Assembly (NCBI GenBank): GCA_028274465.1
Contig: CM051458.1
Span: 56,905,253 to 56,969,252 of the forward strand
Origin: Plantago ovata
Taxonomy: Eukaryota > Streptophyta > Magnoliopsida > Lamiales > Plantaginaceae
Length of the DNA: 64,000 nucleotides
Direction: 5' to 3'
Shown piece by piece: positions 23,017-32,406 of the stretch. The position numbers and the translations under genes are program-made. Under the pieces are notes generated by a model. It worked only from the letters and a program-made list of their open reading frames with translations, had not been told where the DNA came from and searched no databases. Positions within the stretch are counted from its first letter, which is position 1; each line of letters opens with the position of its first letter.

Positions 23017-24049
23017 ATGGAGCCCCCACGGCCGCGAGGCCGCCCAAAGACGAAGGGCCTGCCGGAGCATGGGGAGGATGTTGGGATTTCTTCTCAGCCA
23101 GGGGATGCGTTGCGTGATACAGAAGAGGAGGTGAGCGAAGCAACAGAGAAAGAGACCCCTGCGTCGACTACTATAATTCTGCCTGCCAATGAAACCCAAA
23201 ACTCGGTCGATTCGACGAAGGCTGACAATCCCTTTGATGATGTGTAGGAGGTAATTAATCTTGCGGATGATTCTGGTAAACCCTGGGTGGATGCACTGAG
23301 CGGAAATCGCCTGTCGGACAAGGGGCACACAATGAAATATGTGGCACCAATCATCGAGAACGACAAAGTAATCGTGGAGATTGAGGATGAAGATATTGCT
23401 ACGAAATTGAAGTTTTGGGAGAATGCCCTCATCATGTATGTGATGGACGATACTTTATCTATGAACGCGGTGAAAATCTTCATGCAAAAGGTATGGAACT
23501 TCGTTGGTTTACCTAAGCTTTATTACAACGATGAAGGGTATTTTTTTGGTTCGATTTAACACCAAGAAAGATAAGGAGGATGTGCTTATGAAGGGACCAT
23601 ATACAATCTTTGGACGGCCAGTGTTTCTTCGACCATGGGAGAAAAATTTTCGCCTTGAAGATAACTTGCTAAAATCCATCCCAGTCTGGGTTACCTTGCC
23701 TCAACTGCCGATGTACCTTTGGGGGCAAGATAGTCTGAACAAAATTGCAAGTGCCATTGGAAAACCTTTGGTCTCTGATGAATGTACTGCCCAAAAACTA
23801 CGAGCATCCTACGCTCGTGTTATGATCGAAGTTGATGTGACTCATCCCGTATTGGACACAATGTCTATTCGTGATAAACACGGTAATGAATTTGAGCAGG
23901 AGATTGTCTATGAGTGGAAATCGACGTTCTGTAAAAAATGCCAACTCGTTGGCCATGATTGTGAGAAGAAAGAGCGGACTAGAGCCCCTAAGGTTACTGG
24001 ACGACGTACTAATCTGCCCAAAAAGCCAAAACAGGCTTGGAAACCATGA
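23017..24049 (+). pseudogene. LINE ORF1 (nucleic-acid-binding protein)
   Basis: ORF1 coats LINE RNA. The start ATG at 23017 is the first in the element. The frame has a TAG at 23245-23247 after NPFDDV and continues to about 23545, where a frameshift moves it into the frame that ends at 24049. The middle carries the plant L1 gag-like DUF4283 region (YNDEGYFLVRFNTKKDKEDVL, GPYTIFGRPVFLRPWEKNF, IPVWVTLPQLP). A CCHC knuckle-like motif, CKKCQLVGHDC, lies near the C-terminus, followed by a basic tail. Confidence 0.85.
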
Positions 24050-24425
24050 GAACAGGGTGCCGGGTCCAAGACTGTTCAGCAGCAGAGTAACCAATCTCGT
24101 TCGCAACCTGCTGCTGTTCTGCAGTCGGGACAGAATGTTGCTCCGGCATCAGTCCCTGGTGCATCGACATCCACTGCATCTACTAGTGGAGCGGGAAACA
24201 GTCGACCAGCTTTGGTGACTTCTCAAGGGAACAGTAATATAGCGCATGGTGCGGATGCAGGATTGACTGAAGTTCGACGACGTTCATCAAGGTCACCATC
24301 TAAATCCCCACCCAAATCACCAGTGAGGAGTATACAGGGAATTGAGCCCCAAGGTTGAAAGTAAACAATGGTTTTGCCCCGTTAAGTCATGGAACTGGAC
24401 TTCCCGGGGGTCAAAACCATAATCC

Positions 24426-27400
24426 ATGATTGTCTGGAATGTTAGGGGGCTCAATAAGGTGGCTAAGCACAAGGAGATTGGCTCCCGTCTCAAGAGTTTC
24501 AATGTGAACATAGCTGGCCTTCTAGAAACACGTGTAAAAATTGAGAAAAGGGATGGAATACGGATGAAGTTAGGGAACCGTTGGCGCTACTATGATAATT
24601 ATCATGCCCATGCAAATGGGCGAATATGGGTTCTATGGGATCATAGTAAAATCAGAGTTACTATGCTCTCATCAATGGATCAATTCATACATTGTCAAGT
24701 CACTGATATTGATGGGTGGACAAGGGTGTGGTCACTTTTATATATGCGCACAGTCAACCAGAGCTCAGTCGGGTTCCTTGGAATGATTTGGAGACACTTG
24801 CTGCCTCTATTACCGGTGCTTGGATGTGTATTGGAGATTTTAATAATGTCATGAACGTGAATGATCGAGAGGGTGGTACCCAGGTACATGCACATGAATA
24901 CGTTTATTTAATTAAAATGATGACTAACACTAGTCTTTCTGAAATTGATGCACATGGGGGACGCTTACATGGTCAAATAATACGGTTTCTTCCCGTATAG
25001 ATCATGCTATTGCCAACATGGCGTGGTTCCAGCAAAATCAGATGGTCACACTGAACATCCTTCAACCGGGACTATCTGATCACTCACCACTCCACATCTC
25101 CCAGATCATACGCAATCCACAGAGGCCACAAAACTTCAAGTTTCTGGACTGTTTGATTGATCAACACGGCTTCTTTGATACGCTGCAAAATGGATGGTTT
25201 GTGCGGCGATCTGGATCTCTTCAAATCCAGGTCTGGTATAAGTTGAAAAAAATTGCAAAGACTATTCCATGACATGACTCGACGTGTAACTGGCTTGCCG
25301 ATAAAAATTGATGCGGCCAGGCAGCGACTTGAAAACACACAGGCTGCATTGAGCATGGACAGACATAATCAAGCCCTTATTGAACAAATGAAAGCTGAGC
25401 GGTTGGATTTAGAAAAGTGGCTTACTCTGGAGGAAAAGGCCATGCAACAGAAATCGAAAGTGGATTGGCTCAAGCTAGGGGATGGCAATAATGCCTACTT
25501 CCATGCGTATGTTCGGGGAAAAAATCACAACGCTGGCATCCAGTAGTTAGAAACCGGGACATGGAATATTCTCCAGTCACATGAGGATATTGAAAAGGAG
25601 ATACTGGATTTCTATGGTGGATTGGTGGGGCAAGCTGCTACACGCCTTCAGGTTGTCGACATAGAAGCTGTACGGTCTGGTCCCCAACTGATGCGCCAAA
25701 GCAGAGTTGACTTGGTAGCTACAGTAACGGAGAAAGAAATATGGGAAGCACTCAACTCTATTGGAGATTGCAAGGCACCGAGTGTGGATGGCTTCAACGC
25801 AAAATTTTTCAAAGCAACATGGCACCTCATAAAAGACGACTTAATTGCAGCTATACTTGAATTCTTCCATCAAGGTAAATTATACCCCGCTTGGAACTGT
25901 ACTTTAGTGACATTGATTCCGAAAACACCGGAGGCTAAAACGGTAAGGGAGTTGCGCCCCATCTCCTGTTGCACCACGGTGTACAAGATTATTGCAAATA
26001 TCATCACTAACCGATTGGGGAAGGTCATCACAGAAATTGTTAATGATAGCTAGTCGGCTTTCATCCCAGGGAGACACATCCAAGATAATATTTTAATGGC
26101 GCAAGAGCTGGTCAAAGGTTACAACAGGAAGAGTGTCTCTCCACGCTGCATGATACAGATGGATATGCAAAAAGCATGCGATACAGTGGAATGGAATGCT
26201 TTGGAGGGAATCATGAAGGAACTTGGCTTCCCGAGACTTTTTATTGAATCGGTATCATATAGATACTCAATTAATGGCACACCGTCACGTATTCTGAAAG
26301 CAAAGCGTGGACTTCGCCAAGGCGATCCTATGTCTCCGTTACTCTTTGTGTTGGTGATGGAATACTTACATAGGTGCTTACAGAGGCTGGCCTTAAATCC
26401 TAACTTTAACTTCCACCCCAAGTGTGAGAAATTAAAGATTGTCAACCTCTGTTTTGCGGATGACTTGATGATGTTTGTTCGTGGGGATGTAGGCTTAGTT
26501 CAGTTGCTTATGCAACAATTTCAGAAATTCTCCATGGCTACTAGTTTGTCGGCTAATGTAGGGAAGTGTAAAGTCTTCCTGGGCGGTGTGACTGAGGAAA
26601 AAACCGAGGAAATACTACATCACACTGGATTTTCCAAGGGGGCCTTGCCGATTAAATATCTTGGAGTCCCGCTGTCTGCAAAAACGCTTACGATAAGCAT
26701 GTGCCAACCCTTGATTGATAAAATATTACAACGTGTGCGCCATTGGACATCTCAGTTATTGAGCTTTGCCGGAAGACAACAACTAATAGAGAGTATTATA
26801 TTTTCTATTACTAATTATTGGCTTCAAGTGTTCCCTCTCCCAAAGCAGGTACTTCATCACATCAAGAGCATTTGTCGAGTCTTCTTATACAGTGGACAAG
26901 ATGGTGATTCTCGCAAGTCTCTTGTAGCTTGGGATCAGATTTGCAACCCAAAGAGTTGTGGTTGATTAAATATTCGTGCCCTGTCAAAATGGAACCAAGC
27001 AATGATGGCTCAAATTTTGTGGATCTACAAAATAAGGCGGATAAACTCTGGATACGGTGGGTACATATCTATTACATAAAGAATCAATCCTTGGAAGAGT
27101 ACTGCTCTGTGTCGAGTTGCTCATGGTTACTCAAAAACGTCCTGAAATGCCGTGACAGTGTCTATTGCCTCCAAAAATGGATCGACTGTATACAAAAGGG
27201 GGAATTCGACCTCCAGAGTATTTACAAGGGGCTTCGGGGACCAAAACTTAAGGTTTTTTGGCGTGACTTGGTACTACAAAATATAGCTAGGCCACGAGCT
27301 ATCTTTATACTCTGGCTCAGCTTACATAAGAGATTGGCGACGAAGGATAGATTGCCTGGTTTTGGCATCGCCAATGATGGTCTATGTTGTTTTTGTGGTG

Positions 27401-27750
27401 GTGATGAGAGTGTGGAGCACCTCTTCTTTGACTGCTCCGGTACTCGTACTATTCTTACACAGGTCCTGGGCTGGATTAAAATTGCTTTGCCGTGGAACTC
27501 ATGGGACAGCGGCATGAGAGAACTAGCCCGTAGTGCACGTAGTAAGGGCTGTAAGGGAGTGCTGCTCAAAGGCGTAATCGCAGAATGTGTATATGGCATC
27601 TGGGCGGCTCGTAATGCATTCATATTCCAACAAAAGACGATTGACGTGAGGGCTATAGCAGCAACAGTGATCGAAATAATCACACAGCGCAGCATATTAT
27701 TTCCAAAGCTAATGGCGCTTGTCCACAAGCTTATATTTGGTTGTCGCTAG
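24426..27750 (+). pseudogene. LINE ORF2: endonuclease and reverse transcriptase
   Basis: ORF2 nicks target DNA and copies the LINE RNA onto it. The endonuclease spans 24426 to about 25100: WNVRGLN at the start, LLETRVK, CIGDFNNV and SDHSPL are its conserved blocks, now spread over three frames. The reverse transcriptase runs about 25622-26965: NRLGKVITEIVNDS, then a TAG at 26051-26053 where most copies read Q, SAFIPGRHI, RGLRQGDPMSPLLFVLV and the catalytic FADDLMMF. After another frameshift the zf-RVT domain is readable at 27240-27500 (WLSLHKRLATKDRL, CCFCGGDESVEHLFFDC). The order is standard for plant L1. It has at least four breaks and is inactive. Confidence 0.9.
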
Positions 27751-27905
27751 TTTCTTCACATAGTGTTTTTTCCTTGGCTATTATATGATTGATTAAGCTA
27801 GGCTCTATTTGGTATTGTGGTTGGTCTGGACATTTTCGTCGACCTTATTGTACTAAAACAGTTTTTTGGAGTCGTAATGAGAAGATCTCGCATAGTTCCA
27901 AAAAA

Positions 27906-27922
27906 ATAAATTTGGAAACATG
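27906..27922. repeat. LINE target-site duplication, right
   Basis: This is the second copy of the 17-base duplication, identical to 22963-22979. Confidence 0.93.
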
Positions 27923-29100
27923 TTTAAAATTTTCTCGTATTCAGTAGTTTATGTTAATAATTGAATGATTAATTAACTCGGAATCAAAGTGTACTAATAT
28001 TTGCTTTTAATTTGGTTAAACTTGTTTAGTTGTAGGAATTGTAATTATTTGGAAGGTTAAAAAATGTGTATGAACCATACACATTGTGATTGTGATTTAT
28101 GTTTCTATGTTTCTATATTCTGTGTTAGAAACATGGGGCTTTCCATTCTTAGGTCGGTTTCGTACCGACCTAAACATAGGTTTCCAATACATGATTGCCA
28201 TGTGGCACGAGTACAATCTTAGCTATTTTATTATAATTGATTAAATTCATTAGATAAATATATTTTTACCCTTCTACCCATAGATTTTAATAGTATATTT
28301 TAATTTACTAACTTAGAATCAACGCAAATTCTCAGGAAAGACGGTCTTTAGAAAATTCAGGACATGTTTGCAATTAACAATAACATCTTATAATAAGTCA
28401 AAAACTCGGTGGCAGGATTGTAATAAACAATAAATATGAGGTCCTTTGGCAAATTTCACTTTCTTTCTTTCTTTCTGTATTAATACGACAATAGAACACA
28501 GAGATCTAGATCTCGCTTCTTCCTCTTTCTTCTTTCTTGAATGGCGGTTCTCCAATGGCGGCTCTCGTCTTTTCTTCAGTTGATGCTGATATCTTCGCTT
28601 TGCAACACGTTAAGGCTGAAGAAGAAAAGGATATGAAGCCGTTATCTTATTTGACTTGTGCGTAGGGGATGAATTTATACGCTGAGAGTTGAACGCCCGA
28701 GTATGGAAACGTTGTTCTCTCCAGACGCCTATCAATTGGTAGTAGTACTTGTTAGTACTAATAGTAATTAATAGTAATAGTACTCCTAATTAATCAGTAG
28801 TGGTAGTACTCCTAATTACTACGGTAGTAGTTTGTGTGTTTGTTTATTTGATTTTGGCCTTCTTGACTTTGGTGACACTTGGGGAAATAAAGAGATGGAG
28901 TATTATGGCACTTTCATGCTCTCTGTGCAACACGGCACCACCGCTTGATTTATTATTCCCCTGTCATGGAGTATTATTCCCCTGTCTCTTTGTGATTTAT
29001 TTATGGTCTCTTGATCGATCATGGGTAATATTATTGGGAATCTTGAAAGCCAAGAACTAGTAGTAGGAGTAGTTTTTAACTGTTTTTTTTTTTGTAGTTC
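27923..29100. other. AT-rich sequence with a doubtful small ORF
   Basis: No clear gene is visible. A perfect 9-bp-stem hairpin, TAGGTCGGT/ACCGACCTA, lies at 28150-28172. A pyrimidine-rich stretch with CTTTCTTTCTTTC lies near 28465. A 36-codon frame at 28555-28665 (MAALVFSSVDADIFALQHVK…) has an exon-like composition, but I do not recognise it. Around 28735-28830 TAGTA words repeat, and inverted versions occur near 30945-31010. Confidence 0.45.
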
Positions 29101-29379
29101 TATCTATTTTTGAGATCATGGGTTTTTTTTGTTGAGATCATGGCATATTTGATTAACTTCATGGGATATATGACCGAGAACATGGCATATATGAGTATGA
29201 CTCATAACATAACAATGTTAATAACAATGTTAATGTTAATATATATAAGATATATGTATGACAAACATAACATAACAATGTTAATATATATAAGATATAT
29301 GTCTGACAAACATAACATAGTACGAATGTATATAATATTTAAGATCATGGGAGAAATTACAAAGTTCTAGTTGTAAATC

Positions 29380-29760
29380 ATATATCAAATGTTTGTCCGA
29401 CGATACTTCAAACCGTGTTTTTTCTTCCATGGCTCTTTTCTTGTTTTGTTGTCTTTCTAGAAAGGTCTTTGGCCTCTGTATTTTCCTCCCTTTTGTATGA
29501 CATTGTGCAGGGTTTAGAATAGTTGTTGGGGCACTAGTGTTCGGGGCAGCAGTTTGTGTGGGGATATCGGACTCTTCTTCTTGTGGCATGTCCTTGAATT
29601 GTGTTGCATCTATAAGACTGTTTATTCCCATCAAGGCTTGATTATATACATCTTCTAGTATCTTCCTGGCTTCATTTTTTCCATCTGATTTGATAATGAG
29701 TTCATTGAAGTTCCTGTTCATCGACTGTCTCCATGCGATGCATTCCTGTTTTGAGATCAT
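29380..29760 (-). pseudogene. FAR1/MULE-like C-terminal fragment (tentative)
   Basis: A minus-strand frame from ATG 29760 contains NPAQCHTKGRKIQRPKTFLE followed by a basic stretch (RQQNKKRAME). The HTKGRK phrase resembles the C-terminal tail of FAR1-related or MuDR-like transposase proteins. The N-terminal part (QECIAWRQSMNRNFNELI) is helical-looking but unrecognised. No catalytic domain is nearby and the frame runs out into repeat sequence. The assignment rests on a short motif and is weak. Confidence 0.35.
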
Positions 29761-30250
29761 GGGATGTTAAAGTGAAATCATGGGATATTTAAGTCAAATC
29801 ATGGCATGTTAAAGTGAAATCATGGGATATATAGTTGATATAATGGGAAAAATTGAATACTTTTTTTCTTCCGGTTTTTGAGATCATGGGATGTTAAAGT
29901 AAAATCATGGGATGTTAAAGTCAAATAATGGATATATAGTTGATATGATGGAAAAAATTGAATACTTTCTTTCTTCCCGTTTTTGAGATCATGGGACGTT
30001 AAAGTAAAATCATGGGATGTTAAAGTGAAATAATGGGATGTTAAAGTCAAATCATGGCATGTTAAAGTGAAATTATGGGATATATAGTTGATAATGATGG
30101 AAAAAATCGAATACTTTTTTTCTTCCATTTTTGAGATAATGGGATGTTAAAGTGAAATCATGGGATGTTAAAGTCAAATCATGGGATGTATAGTTGATAT
30201 GATGGAAAAAATTGAATACTTTATTTCTTCCCGTTTTTTAGATCATGGGA

Positions 30251-30352
30251 TTTATTTATTTTTTGAATCGGCAAAGTGGTGACTGAAACCTCCAACCTAT
30301 TGGTTGGAGGTGAAGCAGCTTACCAATTGAGATATGTTTCGTTGTCGAAACC
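30251..30352 (-). mobile_element. tRNA-derived SINE-like insert
   Basis: On the minus strand there is an A-box-like ATCTCAATTGGTAAGC (about 30317-30332) and a B-box-like GGTTTCAGTCACC (30278-30290), spaced as in tRNA genes, followed by an AATAAATAAA tail. It sits inside the tandem array and breaks its periodicity, as an insertion would. No TSD was confirmed. Confidence 0.5.
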
Positions 30353-30660
30353 ATGAGATGTTAAAGTGAAATCATGGGATGTTAAAGTCAAATCATGGGA
30401 TGTTAAAGTCAAATCATGATATATATAGTTGATATGATGGAAAAAATTGAATACTTTTTTTCTTCCTGTTTTTGAGATCATGGGATGTTAAAAGTGAAAT
30501 CATGGGATGTTAAAGTGAAATCATGGGATGTTAAAGTGAAATCATGAGATATATAGTTGATATGATGGAAAAATTGAATACTTTTTTTCTTCTTGTTTTT
30601 TAGATCATGGGATGTTAAAGTGAAATCATGAGATGTTAAAGTGAAATCATGGGATGTTTC

Positions 30661-31261
30661 TTAACATGTTAACGTGATGTGACAATTAGCAACCTCAACC
30701 AAGCCAAAGTAAAAGGGAGAAAAGGATGCTATTACAAGTAGAATCTTAGTTCCTTTACCTCACAATTTACCAGTAGAAATTTATCTAAAGCTTCCATTTT
30801 CATCCAAAATAAAACTCAAGGGACCTCAAGAGTGAATTGACTAGAATTGGCAGTATGCAACCAAGCCACCAAATGTCAAAATGCCACCAACCCACACTGA
30901 AGAAAAACGAGTCACCATGAAATCAAGTTAAACTTATCAACTAATAATACTACTACTACTAATTCCTACCACTTATAGAACTAATAATAGTATTACTAAT
31001 AGTACTAGTGCCTCAACCCAAGACTCGACTCTCGACCAAAAATAAAAATTGCACCCCAAAATCTCAAACCATTAAACCATAAAAGGGAAAGAGAGATAAG
31101 TAACAAAGAAAACAGCCCTGCCTCTTAACAGGCTAACGTGATGTGACAATTAGCAACCTCAACCAAGCCAAAGTAAAAAGGAGAAAAGGATGCTATTGCA
31201 AAATCTATCTGCCTCAGTGAGTACCTGCCATGGGTGGTGGTTCACGTCTTGGAGATCGGTG
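30661..31261. other. Non-coding, with a 75-bp direct repeat pair
   Basis: A stretch beginning TAACGTGATGTGACAATTAG occurs at about 30668-30740 and again at about 31135-31205, 467 bp apart, with few differences. No frame between them looks coding. The pair could be LTRs of a small element or a local duplication. Confidence 0.6.
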
Positions 31262-31614
31262 GTGCCATGGGCGCACGGATTTGCTTTTGGAATCACCCAA
31301 AAGGCCTCATACCATGTGAGAGTGGTGGTCTAACATATATACCCTTTATTCCACTCACTCTTAAGCGATGTGGGATGAGGGGCATTACAAACTACCCCCC
31401 TTAAAGCCTCGACGTCCTCGTCGAGCGCCTTAAGTAGTGGGGGTGACAAACTGACAATAACCTTTACCACTCGTCCACTCGGTGCGGGCTTTGGGTTGAT
31501 CTAGGCTCTGATACCATTTGTAACGACCCGACCAATCCGGCCGGCGTGGTTAATCTTGGACGGTCCCACACGTCTCCACAGTATGATATTGTCCGCTTTG
31601 GGTTTGAGCCCGCA
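31262..31614 (-). mobile_element. Miniature LTR element, permuted
   Basis: The minus strand shows, from right to left: an LTR 3' part ending GGGTCGTTACA (31520-31614), a PBS TGGTATCAGAGCC (about 31505-31517), about 130 bp of non-coding interior with a CTCGACG/CGTCGAG inverted repeat, a G-rich polypurine tract (AAGGGGGGTAGT, near 31390), and an LTR 5' part starting TGTAATGCCCC (31388 leftwards). The LTR halves are different parts of what looks like one LTR and neither is complete. Size and lack of coding fit a TRIM-type element. Confidence 0.65.
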
Positions 31615-32166
31615 TGAGTATTTGTTTAAAAGTATGTTTATTTACTAAAATGTCATTAGTTGCATGCTTTAAGGTCTGAACACTTATTTATGCATTTGTT
31701 TTATTTATCGAAGTTCATTTATGTCCTTGCTTGGTTCTGTCATACTGTAATCTTTTATTTAACCAAAGTCAACATAAATCACTGGCAGGCGGCCGACTGT
31801 TTATGTAATTCGTGTTAACTGAGGTCAAACTGATCACTTTGTGAGAGAACACTTTGAGCCATTGCTTGTTTAACGTTTTGATGTGCTATCTTATGCTTCT
31901 TTAATGAATTTCTTACATATGCTTATCGTTTCATTTTCAAATTTATGTCTGCCTTGTACGCTAGGTTAGACACACTCGAGGATTTACTTATTGATAAGTT
32001 ACTACCTTACTAATGACTCCCTAATTTGAATTTGACCTTTAGTAATTTTGTTTACTTTTACGCGCCTCTTGCTCGTTCACGCTAGATTGACTTAAGATAG
32101 TGTCTTAGTTCACGTTTATGCCAGAGTACATCCGCAATCGAGGACATTGCGTAATTTAAGAGGGGG
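31615..32166 (+). mobile_element. 3' untranslated end of a Gypsy element
   Basis: AT-rich non-coding DNA ends in a polypurine tract (AAGAGGGGG, 32158-32166) right before the LTR start. The phrase ATCCGCAATCGAGGAC shortly upstream resembles sequence commonly found just ahead of Tekay-type 3' LTRs. All coding parts are missing, so the family call is tentative. Confidence 0.5.
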
Positions 32167-32406
32167 TGATTTTAACGCCCCAGATTTCAGACGCTTAAAA
32201 GGGTTGAGAATGCTACTCATACCAACAAGGTGCACCTTTCTTTTCGAGAATCCACCTAGAAGAACTTCAGAGTTAAGCGTGCTTGCTCTGGAGCAATTCT
32301 AGGATGGGTGACCCACTGGAAAGTTCCCGGTGCGCGCACGAGTGAGGACAAAGTGCGCAGATTAGAACCCATGTTGGTCTGTGGGGCCAGCATACCACCC
32401 CGGAGA
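32167..32406 (+). repeat. LTR fragment carrying 5S-rRNA-like segment
   Basis: This LTR begins TGATTTTAACGCCCC after a polypurine tract and is cut off at about 32406, where Copia protease sequence starts. The part 32213-32335 follows the plant 5S rRNA in order: CATACCAACAAGGTGCACC at its start, AGAACTTC, GAGTTAAGCGTGCTTG (box A), and AGGATGGGTGACC (box C). Cassandra-type elements are known for this. Whether this is Cassandra or a larger Gypsy with a similar LTR cannot be settled here. Confidence 0.75.

Larger units (their letters stand above)
22980..27905 (+). mobile_element. L1-type LINE, near full length
   Basis: This 4926-bp non-LTR retrotransposon is bounded by a perfect 17-bp TSD and ends in AAAAAA. 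It has an ORF1 with a zinc knuckle and an ORF2 with an apurinic-type endonuclease, reverse transcriptase and a C-terminal zinc-binding domain. The 5' leader is only about 40 bases, so it is full length or nearly so. Both ORFs are broken. Confidence 0.92.
29105..30660. repeat. Tandem array of ATCATGGGATGTTAAAGT units
   Basis: A subunit of about 19-20 bp (ATCATGGGATGTTAAAGTGA or a close variant) repeats many times. It is organised into longer units of roughly 106-147 bp, each with GATATGATGGAAAAAATTG and a T-rich part. Six long units start near 29834, 29940, 30087, 30193, 30428 and 30555; a SINE-like insert lengthens one interval. Degenerate versions begin at 29105. A 60-bp duplication with CATAACATAACAATGTTAAT is included at 29205-29325. 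Confidence 0.85.

Noticed and set aside
28555-28665. 36-codon ORF as a captured gene exon
   Set aside because: The composition is plausible, but there is no family match I can name and no splice context, so it is only mentioned.
32213-32335. Functional 5S rRNA gene
   Set aside because: It is too diverged from 5S, is embedded in an LTR next to a polypurine tract, and has no T-run terminator right after it.
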